Source: Dendrolimus kikuchii (Eukaryota; Arthropoda; Insecta; Lepidoptera; Lasiocampidae). From it: 64,000 nucleotides of DNA. The first letter of the stretch is position 1. Every line of letters starts with the position of its first letter. This document shows positions 1 to 11,900 of this stretch, piece after piece. The stretch covers positions 24,912,935 to 24,976,934 of the forward strand of contig CM034389.1 of assembly GCA_019925095.2 (NCBI GenBank), given 5' to 3'. The notes beneath the pieces were generated by a model, which was not told the DNA's origin, made no database searches, and saw only the letters and a program-made list of their open reading frames with translations. Position numbers and translations under genes: made by a program.

Positions 1-161
1 ATTTCATGTGAGTGAGAGTTCCAATATCACATTTCCCTCTCTCCTATACCGCCTTTCTTTTCCTATTGCCGTCTTCTATTCCCTTATTCCATCTCCTCTA
101 TCCCATTACGCTTCCCAGAATTTTATCCTATTATTATTATTTTTTTTATTTTCCTATTAAG

Positions 162-268
162 AGGCAAGTGAGGTGTGTAAGAATAAGCCTAAATGGCACT
201 CTGTTGTTCGTGCCTACCCCGCAAGGGAACTGGCGTGAAGTTATGTATGTATGTATGTATGTATGTAT
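162..268 (+). mobile_element. Family B retroposon, (ATGT)n tail
   Basis: Family B is a short retroposon ending in CTACCCCGCAAGGGAACTGG, CGTGAAGTT and then a TATG/ATGT microsatellite. Six copies occur here (also near 5.4, 11.5, 33.3, 49.5 and 63.2 kb). Two of them are flanked by 14-bp target duplications, so the tail is part of the mobile unit. Confidence 0.7.
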
Positions 269-287
269 TATTATTTTTTGTACCAGG

Positions 288-870
288 GGAAATCCGATTG
301 AGGACCACCAGCCACTTGAGGGGGAAAAGTCGCAGCCGGTGTGTGGGATTTGCGACTGCCACGCTATGGTTTGGGATATCCACTAAAACCCCTGGCCGAT
401 CCTCGAACGTCTCTTGTCCGGGATAGGGGCTCGCTTGCGCATTCACCTCCAGGACAGACGGACCACGGCCAGGCCCTTAACGGGCTGGCCCCTCCGTTTG
501 TTGGCTGGAGATACCCAGCCCTCCGGTTACATCAAGTCTCACCTCGAGGTGAAAGCGCGGATCGGCGCGCGTCCCTCCTCTCCGGCCTTTATGTCCGAGG
601 GATCCAGTTTCCCCACCGGTCGCCCGGATGGCCGTAGTCTACAGGCTGGCTGGCGTGGCTGGAAGTGCTTCGTGGACGACCCTCCGTTGCTGCCGTCGAC
701 TCTGACGGGAGGAGAAGGGAGCGGTCTGGTCCCTCTCCCGCTCCGAGACAATTCATGTCAGTCATGACGAGATCACGACGCTGCTGGTCCCAAGCTAGAT
801 ACACGTGGAGGGTGCAGCGCCATGTTTTCGTCGCCGCCGACACAGAGGTGGCACCCTGATGTTTGTTCAC
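288..870 (-). mobile_element. GC-rich 3' tail of a non-LTR retrotransposon
   Basis: On the minus strand it ends in CCCCTGGTACAAAAAATAAT, a poly(A)-type 3' end. It carries the motif GGGGTTTTAGTGGATA at about 378-393, also found in the tails near 38.7 and 46.15 kb. The block is strikingly GC-rich for this genome. No intact reading frame survives. R1-like clade membership is a guess. Confidence 0.55.
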
Positions 871-1059
871 GCCCTATTTGACACAGGTACCTCCCGAAGC
901 ATCCGCGCCCTGAGAGCACCTGCGTCAGCCGGAACTTCAGGGTGCTGTGATATCTCTACTCCTATCCCATCCCCTCTATGCCATCTTAAAGGCTGGCAAC
1001 GCGTTGGCTTCACTCCTGGTGTTGAAAATATTTATTAGCGACGGTAACCACATCCCATT

Positions 1060-1372
1060 ATAATATAATAAAATAATATCAGCCCATAAATGTCCCACTA
1101 CTGGACTCGGCCCTTCCATTATAGGGGAACGGACGTATATCCGTCACGCTTGTCCAAGGCGGCTTGGCAGGTTTGACACATCGGTTATCTCGATGTGCAG
1201 GTTGCATCACGATGTTTTCCTTCACCGTTGTTAGCACGTGGTAAATGTAACAATATGCACATTAGGTCAGAAAACTGCCTAAGTGGTGCATGCGTTCCGG
1301 TTAGGATCGAACCCGCGCCCTTTGAGTTTGGGACGCGTGCACTAGCCATTACGCTACCACGACTTACTTACT
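1060..1372 (-). mobile_element. Family D SINE (tRNA-like head)
   Basis: Family D has, on the minus strand, a tRNA-like head with B box GGGTTCGATCC, a body with CACCACTTAGGCAGTTTTCT and AACGGTGAAGGAAAACATCG, and a 3' end GTGGGACATTTATGGGCTGA followed by an AT-rich tail. Other copies lie at 26.1, 41.3, 46.5, 46.7 and 55.35 kb. This copy is nearly full length. Confidence 0.75.
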
Positions 1373-1904
1373 TACCACATCCCATTAGAGGGGCCATAAT
1401 TTTATCATCACTATTTAAGGTATTTTTTATCAACCACAATCCTATGAACATGGGTTTATATGTATAATATTTCTTAATTAACATACTGTGTACCTAACAC
1501 GGCAATACAATTTTTCAAAGTGAATACGCAATTTCGATATTGAGCTAAAAATTTTATATATAGGATACATAGGTACCCAATGTAATATGTATTCTTTAAT
1601 GATGGATCGTCGACATCTACTTAGAGGTTTCAATGTTCCTTTATATATTATAATGGCCCTTTTATTAACTTTAAAAGCTTATTCCTCTAAAAATGTATCA
1701 TTTCTGAAAAGTGAAATTCCCCAGGGATATTACGCTAGAAAGATAGGTCTTTATTGCTATGTCAAGATAAATTTTCTTTTGTATTTTTCGTGTCCTCTGT
1801 TTTGGCATTTCTATTACGAGCTTCAAGGTTGACACGTTAAGGAATACCTAGTTTCATCCAATATCTCAATATTCACTCAAGTGTACATTTCTGTATTATA
1901 TTTC

Positions 1905-2110
1905 ACTAGCTTATATCCCCGACTTCACTCGCGTTTTGAAAGACTGACGCAATTGTAACGCTCGAATGCGTTTTTAATAAAAGCCTAAATATTTTTCAGA
2001 CCTATCCTTGAATGAGGGATTTTCCACATCAATTTTGCAACATAGAGCGAGCTATGTTGGGAGAGTCTTTTATGGATAAAGAGGATATCTGTAAGAGCAC
2101 TAAGGTTACT
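1905..2110 (+). repeat. AT-rich dispersed repeat fragment with ACTAGCTTATATCCCCGACT start
   Basis: The opening phrase, CTAGC followed by a CCCCGACTTCACTCGCG-type sequence, is common at ends of lepidopteran Helitron-like repeats and resembles the starts at 39.1 and 63.08 kb. The exact ends are not visible. Confidence 0.35.
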
Positions 2111-2114
2111 GATA

Positions 2115-2376
2115 TAGCTATCAAAATTAGGAGGCTGAAGTGGCAGTGAGCCGGCCACAATTGTCGCAGAACTGATGGCTGGTGGAGCAGATGAGTCTTG
2201 GAGTGGAGATCGCTACTTGGTAAACATAGTGTAGTCTCCAGCCCGAAGGACCAACGATCTGCACATAGTCGCCATTGGAGTCTGCAGGAGGATATGGGAG
2301 AACCGGGATAGGTGGTGCAAACTTAGGGAGGCCTACATCCAGTGGTAGACAACAGTTGGCTGACGACGACATATAA
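2115..2376 (+). pseudogene. Decayed C-terminus of an RTE-like LINE ORF
   Basis: Frame-broken translation contains KWQWAGHNCRRTD, then WRSL-type residues and LHPVVDNSW. This is the usual C-terminal pattern of RTE/Jockey-like reverse transcriptase ORFs (K-W-x-W-A-G-H ... R-W). It carries stops and frameshifts. It lies just past the 3' end of the Cib2-like gene and on the opposite strand. Confidence 0.6.
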
Positions 2377-2700
2377 ATTTTACTCCCCTATTTTGCACCC
2401 TACAAGATTGTTTTTGAGATAAAAGACAGCATGTTCTTTGGACCGATACAATCCATCTCTTTGCCAAATTTCTTTAAAATCCATATATTATATGTAGTTA
2501 TATTCTTGTGTTCATAATATGTTTGGTATAGAAATTAGTGCACTGCAGCGCCATCTAGTGGCAAAATAAATCTAAAATATTTGTTGCATAAATATTGTCC
2601 GAGTTCAAATAATTACTTACTACTTTTCACGATATAAAAAGTCTAATATGATTGAAATAAAACACATGTTCAAATGCATACAAAATATAATAAAGAAGCC

Positions 2701-2938
2701 TCAGACTCTAATATGAAATGTGGACAAGAAGTCGGGTGCTCGGACCACGACGTGTTCAAAGTCCATAAAGGAGAGCCGCCCATCTCCATCCACGTCGGCT
2801 TCGTCCAGCACACTGGCCACGATCTCGTCTCTCTCCTGAGGATGGAGTTCGCCTTTCGTGAGCAGTCTGGTTGCCTCGAGGAGATCTTCGCGCCCTATAT
2901 ACATGTCGTCGTCAAGATCGTAGATTCTGAAGGCGTAC
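2701..2938 (-). CDS. Cib2: Cib2-like exon 5 (terminal)
   Basis: It encodes residues 112-189 and the TGA stop. It holds both canonical EF-hands (loops [12 protein letters not shown] and [12 protein letters not shown]) and the C-terminal FLSTFHIRV tail. The acceptor is TGCACCAG and the first G completes Trp111. The GC content is well above the flanks, as expected for a conserved exon in AT-rich DNA. Confidence 0.95.
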
Positions 2939-5900
2939 CTGGTGCATAATTGCATATTTTAAAATTACTTCAACACACGAGCACGCATGCACCCAAACAC
3001 ATATAGGCAAACTTGAAAATGTGTATGAGAATTGAGATGTTACAAGATGTATGTAAATAAAAATGAATCGTACGTAATATGTACGCGCATAACTTGAGAA
3101 CGACTTTACCGATTTTGATGAAGTTTTTTGTGTATGTTTAATGGTTCCCCGGATGGTTTAGATTCACAATTGGAACCGGTAGGTGACAGATCTAGGATCG
3201 GGTTCTCGGATCCTCCTAATCTACTGGACCGATTTTCATGATTTTATTTTGGTTTGTTTGAGTGGATCCCCGGATGGTTTAGAATTTTACCTTACAATTG
3301 GAACTGGTAGGAGGCACTAGAATCGGGTCCTAGATTTTTATTTTTTAGATCAGGACAATGTATACCGGGACCGCTTGTTAAAATAAAACGTATCCAAATT
3401 TAGAAGAATATGAAAACATTTTTCACCGCCTATCACAAGAGGCGCGTATAACAGTTTGTTCCCACTTGTCGGGTGTCGGGCGCCGTATTTTAGTCGGGTG
3501 TCGGCGCCTCTATTCACACTAGTCGGTTGTCAGACCCGATTGAAGATGGAGCCGCGATATGTGTGCGCGATCTGCGGCAGGTAGCAGCTAGCGACGGGCG
3601 GAAGAAGAGGGAGCGAGGAGAGGGTTTCCGGGTCCGACATTCAATAAGTGTGAACAGCGTCATACTTACTCATATGCGAGCGAGATCCAATACGCTTTTT
3701 TACGGACATAGAGGGCTAGTAAAATAATATTTGTTGTTTGCGCCGACAAATAAGTGAGCGGGGTAAGTGCGTATAGCTTCATGTAAAATGTTCTCCCACT
3801 ACAGCAGCCGATTTTTTGTCGAATCTGACACCCGACAAGTGTGAACGGGCGGTAACGTATTTATTGATTTAAAGCAATATGTAAAAGTAAATTTTATTCT
3901 ATAAAAAGGGAAAATGTTATAAATTTAGAACGCTGTGGTTTGAACCAGGAGCGTAGCTACGCGGTATCAGCCGTATCAACGAGCCTCCAGGCTACAGGGG
4001 CCCCGAAATTGTGTAAGTAAAAATTCTTAAAATGTTATCCAACTTTTTACAGATTAATAACATTTTTGAGAATAACTGTTGGGCCAACAAAAACGGCTAT
4101 CAGACTTCTCATTATTATTTATAGAAGCAGAAAATATAGAAAAACTGAAATCGTCTTCAACTATAGACGATTTGATAAATAAGTTTGCCGATAAAAAAGC
4201 GAGAAAACTGTATCTTTGATTTGAATTGTTTGTCTCACTTAGCTCCTAGGAGAAGTAAGTATAAGTAATAACTTATATTCACTATGTAATTATTTTAATT
4301 CAATTCGAGTATTTTTTGTTTCTTTTATAAAAAAAACTTTTACCCTTCCTTCGCGCCCAAACTCCCCCCCCCCCCCCCGCCTCCAACAAATTTTGATACA
4401 GGGCCCGTTTAAGGCGAGCTACTCCACTGGTTTGAACCATTTGTAATCTAATACCTAAGTATCTAATAAATCAGTAGAAGGATCGAGAATGTACAACTTT
4501 AAAAAATATGGGGCTACTAAGTCGGTCCTGCAAATTCAGAAAATACAATTTTATAATTTTGTGCCTTTCTGTCTGTTTATTACAGCACCACGTTAAAACT
4601 ACCAAACTGGTTTAAATGAAACTCCACACGGAGCTAGTTTATTCCCTGGCCAACACTTAAAATAGTTTCCATCTATATTATATACTTAATTTAAATTTAG
4701 ATTTCTAGTTTTATTTTACTTCATGGAAATAACTATTTAATAAATAAACATGTAATATTTTCCGAAGAAATAATGTTTACATATTACTGTTGAAACAGAC
4801 GTCATTGTAAATACGTACTATAAGTTATTGCGTGAATGTACGTATAATTACACAACATGGCAAGTAATACAACATAAATATAGGAACAGTGTGTTCTAGA
4901 TTTAATCTAGTGTTTGCGCATTTTTCTCATTACTTTAACATTGCCCTTCATTATAGAAATGTACGTAAGCAATGCACACCAATAAATAAACTCGAAGTGC
5001 CTGTGTGTGTTGTTTGTGAACAAGATAGATGGTTAGATAACATTTTATTGGACAACAATATAAACAATTACCAAAATCAACTGAGATACTTTTAATAAAC
5101 CTGCAGAACGTTGCCGCCTCAAAGATTATAAGTAGGTACAGAATTAAATAAAAAGAGTCAAAAAGCGAAATAAATTCTTTGGAAAGTAATTAAAATTGGG
5201 AAAAAAACACGGGTTGTCTGGAAGAGACAGCTTCTTAGCGATAAGACCGCCGATTGTGCACAATTAGAATATTTTTAGGCTATAAGATTTTTTGTTTTCT
5301 GTAATGGTGTACAATAAAGTGTTATCTATCTATCTAAAATTTATTTATATCATGTTATTTCGAAAGTTTCATGTTGAGATGTTATTTTAAGATCTGTTCT
5401 TTTATTAAGAACAGACGAGCCTGTATGACGAGAGTTATGAATGTCAAATAAGCAAGTGAGGTGTGTAAGAATAAGCCTGAATGGCGCTCTGTTGTTCGTG
5501 CCTACCCCGCAAGGGAACTGGCGTGAAGTTGTATGTATGTATGTATGTTCTTTTATCTTTTATATTCTTTATCCAGGTGACCTGCCGTAAGAGGCGGTAA
5601 AACAACCCACAGCCAGATGGTAAGGCAGTTGCCCGTCGGGATGGCTACCACCCCTGGTCTAGAGCATACCACCATAACAACCTTGAGTTGTGTTCCGACA
5701 TTACTGGCCAGGTTCCAGCCCCATCTACGAGTTCGGCAACACAATGGCAGCACCTTTAGTGATGCAAATGTTTATAGGAGACGGTAACCACTTTCCATCA
5801 CAGTTGGGTCGTCAGCCTGTCTGCTGTACTCCAACAATAGAAAATAAATAAAAAATGTAAAAATAATCGAATATAAAATATATATAACATATGTCCGCAT

Positions 5901-8900
5901 CCCTATTATATATATGTTTAGAACAATCTCTTCTAGCCAACCTAACTAAAAGATCAATCGAGGTTGTAAGTGGTCCAGAGTATGACATTGGACTGAAATG
6001 AAATACACACACTTAAACCACTTTATAAATTACAATCGTTTATAAATTGTAATTTATAAATTAAATTAGTTTAGAACAGATTTTAATTGCATAAAGTTAA
6101 GATACAGTTTAAGAAGTTTCAGTAAGTACAGAAACCAATAGGCGGTCTTATCACTAAATTTCAATTCAATTCAATTTCAGTTTTAAGCAATGTCTTCCAA
6201 CAACCTTAGGATGGTTCAGAAAAAATTGTGTAACATGTGGTTTTATTCGTGCAGGAACGGAGAAAGAATACAATTTCTTGCGGCCGGGCGGCCTGTCGTA
6301 AGAGGCGACAAAACAACCCACAGCCATTTAGGGCATTTCCCCGACTGGATGGCTACCACCCCTGGTCTAAAGTATGTCGCCATAATAACCTTGAGTTGTG
6401 TTCCGGCATTAGTGATCAGGTTCCAGTCTCCCTTAAGAGAGCAGCAGCGCATTTGTAGCACCTTTGATGTTGCAAATGTCTATAAGCGATGGTAACCGCT
6501 TTCCATTAAGTGGGCCGTCTGCCTGTCTGCTGAACTCCTGCAATAAAAAAAGAATATACATATACATAAGACAAAGATATACATATACATTTAAAAAAAG
6601 AATAAGTGTAGTAAAATTGTATAGCATTACGTAAATATAGGAGAGATATAGATATATTAATTGACTTGAGAGCCCGCGGTAATAATCCTTCGCAAGTCCG
6701 TTGAACGCCTGTAGAAATGACGGCCTCTGTGGTTGAGCGGGCTAAGCCTTTGCCGGCCTACCTCACTGCAACGCAGAGGCTCCGGGTTCGATTCCTGGTA
6801 TAGTAAATTTCGGAAAATGTCTTTTCTCCGTTATTTACTATGGTCTGGGTGTCTGGGATCGGCCCCAGAGTAGTCCGTTGTATATTACCCATAACACAAG
6901 CGTAACTTGCTTAATTTGGGGATATACAATGTTTGTGTTTGTCTTTCGATTATTATTATTATTTACATATATATTTTATTTTCAAATTTTTTACATTTTT
7001 CTTATAAAAAATACAAATTTATTTATAAAAAACATATAAAAAACTGGTCTTCGCCGGCAGTGGGGCCTAGGGTCCAGGCTACTGGTGGTTAAGGCTCCAG
7101 ACACAGGAATCTCCTCACAATACGGGCCGTGTCCAACAGAGCGTGGACAGTCCGTGTCAAACATTATTATTATTATTATTATAGAAATTGTGCACGCCTG
7201 ATTTTCACAGGTAGCGCATTCCATAAGCAAACTGCATGGACTGTGAAAGATTTATTGTAAATCGCGAGTGATTTACAGGTGTTTCCAGACCTATGTTTTT
7301 CGATGTTCTGAAGCGATGAATATGACTAAGATATATTTAAAATTGTAATACATAGTATTATACAATATACGTGCTTTATAGCTTACATGGGATAAGAAGC
7401 TAAAATTTCCGCGGCCAACACTTGGTAAAGTGTAGTAGCTTGAGTAATATTTCTAGATTCTATAAATGTTTTACAACCCATCATTAGAGATTTATTTAGC
7501 GATTTCTTTCATACCTTAATCGATATATTGCGTGCCATTTCGTATAATTTGTTACTAATTTGCACGCGTAATGGAAACCCAGGAAAGGTAGGTAAAGTTT
7601 ATGGCATTTGCCCCGAACATTTTTAGTAGACAAGTACATGTATACATAGTTATTCTTACAAAATATTTTTTTGGATTTAATTTAGTTAAATTGTATGTTT
7701 AGATGATTAATATAAAACATTTTCTACTCTAATATCAACTTCAGATATGGCTTAAGTTGTATAAGACAATTAAACATTATTACATAATGTAATTCATTGC
7801 AAAAATCCTATTTGTAATTTACAAAAATTATCTTTAAGGAAAAGCAATGTACAAATATTGTTGCAAGCCGATATTAATTCTTTGCAGATGTCTTATTACT
7901 CCTTTGAATTTGAGTGATCTATTGTTCACGCTAATCTCTTTATTCACGCCGCCGTAAGATAAGTAGGATATGATTTTTTGAAAATCGGTTTTTAATGGGC
8001 GATTATCATTCTTGATATTCTTCTTTGATGACAACAAAACAGTAATTTTATTATTAATTTCTTATGCCAAATTTCTACGTAAGATAACATAATATTGTTA
8101 CGAATTTGTGGAGGATTTGTAGGATGGATTCGAAAATGCTTTTGGAATTATCACAAAGTTTATTAGAAGTGTACATACGTAATTTACAGTTCTTACAAGT
8201 ATAGCCTAGTACAACAAAACCAAACCGTAGAGCAAAAAATCATTATCGCATAAAATCGCGCGTTATAAGATTCTCGCTCCGAAAGCGCACTAAGTAACGC
8301 CTCGTTCGTAGTCAGAACACGACTGGCGTATTTCCCGACTGTCCGACCCTCACCATTTGTAAATTAGACATGGCCTCCTAGCAACATGCCGCGCACTGGT
8401 TCTTGAAATCGTTAAATGGTTAGCTTAATGGCTTCCAAGAATTTGCATGAAATACCAACAGAGGAAAGAAGGTTTTATGACGTTTTACGGCGACATGAAC
8501 AAAGAGATTAGCTCGAACAATAGATCACTTAAATTCAAAGGCGTAATAAAACACCTGCAAGGGCCGGTTTGCATCAGCATTTATAATATTAGTATGGATC
8601 AAAGCTAATATAATCAACAAAATAAAGCTAATATAATATTGTTGATAATACGGATCAACAAACTCACCAAGCTTTTATGTCCCTGGGCGCTGCTTCGCTA
8701 AAAACCGACATCATATCCAGGAAATCTTCAAACGTTAAGTTGCCCGAGCCGTCGTGGGAGAACACCTGGCAGATGCGACGCTTAAAGGGATTCTCCTATA
8801 ATGTCACATATTGAACTTTATTATAACTACTTACAAAATAATATAGATCGTGTGATCGATTTTATGGAGAATATTTCAATAGGACATAATTAACTACACT

Positions 8901-11900
8901 TGTTTTTTTTCATACTGAGTCAAATATGACTAACGTATCTTTTTATGGCTACATACTATTCTGTCAAAAAAGTACCAGTAAAAGATCAAAACACAACATG
9001 TTAGTTATTCATTCAAATTGATTTTATCACCTTCTAAGTATGCTCCTTCAGAAACGATATACTTACGCCAAGGAATAATCCAATCATCAAAACATTTTTT
9101 TAATGATTTTTCCGGCATTGAGTTTAGTTCTTGTCGCGAATTCACCTTTATGTCTTCTACCGAATGAAAACGGGTGCCACGAAGTGGTAATTTGAGTTTA
9201 AGAAAAAGAAAGACGTCGGCTGGAGCCATATCTGGTAAATAAGGTGGTGGTAGCTCGATGCTCTTCGTTGAGGTCAAAAATTCGTTCACAATAATATAAT
9301 AATAATAATTTCTTTATTTCAGGTAATAAATAACCATAACATAAAATCTTACAATTAAGTTATTAAATTAAATTAAAAATTAAATAGTACTATGTCATTT
9401 CAATCATCATACGTTATGCATTCATGTCACGGTGCACAGAATGCCAGCTCCTAAAAATGGGGTTGTCAAGGCAATCTGAGAACATGCGGAGAATCCCATT
9501 GCCCGAAGCACGAAGGCGAGCCAAGAGCCCCGCTATGCGTGCCCTCCTAATCGCAAAGAAATCTGCAATTCTCTATTCGGCGAACATGCCCGAAGCGCTA
9601 CAAAATCGAGGCAGTTTCATTAGGATACGATATGCATTATTATATTGTACCCTAATGGTTCCCAAAGCTTTCTTGGAGCATTTCACCCAGAGATGACAAG
9701 TGTAGAAGCTTTGACATACATATAAAGTGACACTATTTATAGTGTCACTTTCACTTATTCATTGCATCGCGAAAATCTACGGGAGATCATGTTGCACCTC
9801 ACAGCCAGAACTCTGCACTCGCGCTCTATGTCTAAGTCGTCACTGAGATTCTCCGCAAGTATGTGTCCCAAATATTTAAATTGGCTTACGAATTTAAGCT
9901 CAATCCCGCTCAACAATACAGGCAATGTAATCTCCGGACTCTTGCCTGCTCGGAAAACCATCATCTGCGTCTTGTTCTTGTTGTATTTTAGGCCATGCTT
10001 AGCAGCATAGCCTATGATGGCCTTGCAATAAGCAAGAATTTTCTTTCCGCAAATCTGGCCTATTTCGTCGAATTTGCTCTGTTAAACGCCGCTCAAATAA
10101 TATAGTTTATTTACTGTTTGACCTTCTGGTAAGAATTTCGAGTGCACAACAACGCGATAGACAAAGAAAACAGTCAATATGACTGACTGTTGATCGAATC
10201 TGGCATGGTTTTTTTGGTCAGTTGGAAGGCGCCACTTCGAAGCTTGTTGATTAGTTAGGATGTCAAACTCGTAAATCCCCGTCTCGTTACCAGTAACAAT
10301 GCGTTTCATGAATATTGGGACGGAATTGATTCGTTCTAGCATATCCTTCGTGACTCTTATGCGATGGAGTTTTTCGAGAAAATTCAGGTCTTTTAAGACT
10401 AGCCGAGCGGCAACATGTTTCATACCTAAGTGATTACTTAAAATGATACGAATCGATTCGTGAGATACAGAAATTTTATTTCTGTCAAACTTGAATGTAG
10501 ATTTTCAGTCACTATTTCCTTCCCTTTTGCGATGTTAACTTCAGTTGTTTCAAGACGTTGATGGCTTAACAGGGCGAGGCAAATTTTCCAGCAAATCGAC
10601 CACTTTTGAACGCTTTGTACCACTCATAAGCACGTGTCTTTGATAAAATCGATTCATCGTAAGCCTTTTGTAACATTTTCAATGTCTTCGAACACGAAAT
10701 TGGCGATGCAAAATTTAAGACAAAATCTTTGTTTGATGTTTTTGTCCATTATAATAATAATAATAATATGTGTTTATTTTTTATATATATATGTATTAAA
10801 AAAACATAAAAAAGAATATAAATAAATATATGTGAAATAATAATAATATTTATTGACACCAAAATTACATATAAAAGTCACAAATATAGATTTTTTCTTA
10901 ATAATTAAATTAATTCGTTAACTAACACCTAAACTAGGCCGAGCCTGTTTTTTAGGTTTTAGTCCCTTTCTGTGTCTTAAAGAGAAAATGTAAGATTTAA
11001 ATGTTATATTTATATTATGAAATTCGCAATACACACTAGATATGATCTAACTAAAAACAGCACTGTATTTAATCTAAATGACCGATGCAACTCAAATTTC
11101 GCGCTAAAATGAAAAACAGTCGTGCCATTGTGCCAATCTAATAAAAACAAAATGAATTTGGAACCATGAACAAATCATCCATTTCCGATACTTTTTTGAC
11201 AGAATGGATACTATGATGTAATTTATTTGTAATATTGTATTGTAATTAATTGTCGAAGTCAAATCTTTATATTTTATTATTAGTGGAAATTGAACGATAT
11301 TGTATTTTTATATTGTAAGAATATCAATGAATGTATATGTTATGCAAATTAATTACGTAAACAAACCTTTTCGCCAATAGACAATTAGTCTAGTAAGTAA
11401 ATATCAATAAATTGTCTATCTATCAGGTTTATATTAAAGATCAAATTGAAGGAGGTGTGTAAGAATAAGCCAAAATGGCACTCTGTTGTTCGTGCCTACC
11501 CCGCAAGGGAACTGGCGTGAAGTTATGTATGTATGTATGTATGTATCAAATTGAAGGAAAATTTGAATAGTAATTTTCGTTAAATTTGATACGAAGGCTG
11601 TAAATGACAGTTATCAGAAGTTTTGTCTATCTGAAACTTTGTTTCAATTAGGCTTCAAACAGATCAACGGATTTTAATAAAAAATTATAACGATCAAACC
11701 TCAAATTTGACAGTCTCTGTGGTTGAGCGGGCTAAGTCTTAACGCTCCGAGCTCGCTGGGAAGCAGAGGCTCCGGGTTCGATTCCTGGCATGGTAAATTT
11801 CGGAAACGAACTTTCTGTTATTTACTATGGTCTGACTGTCTGGGATCGGCTCTAGAATGGTACGTTGTATATTACAAGCGTAACTTGCTTAGCTTGGGAA

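Larger units (their letters stand above)
8954..11212 (-). mobile_element. mariner-type transposon, dead, with internal LINE insertions
   Basis: The left end ACTATTCTGTCAAAAAAGTA and the right end (inverted) ATTCTGTCAAAAAAGTATCG are matching terminal repeats with TA at the border. Inside on the minus strand lie pieces of a mariner transposase. A truncated LINE at 9292-10079 interrupts it, and a second AT-rich LINE tail lies at 10755-10960. The element sits in intron 3 of the Cib2-like gene. Confidence 0.85.

Noticed and set aside
2674..2949. Plus-strand frame over the last Cib2-like exon
   Set aside because: It is the antisense shadow of the EF-hand exon.
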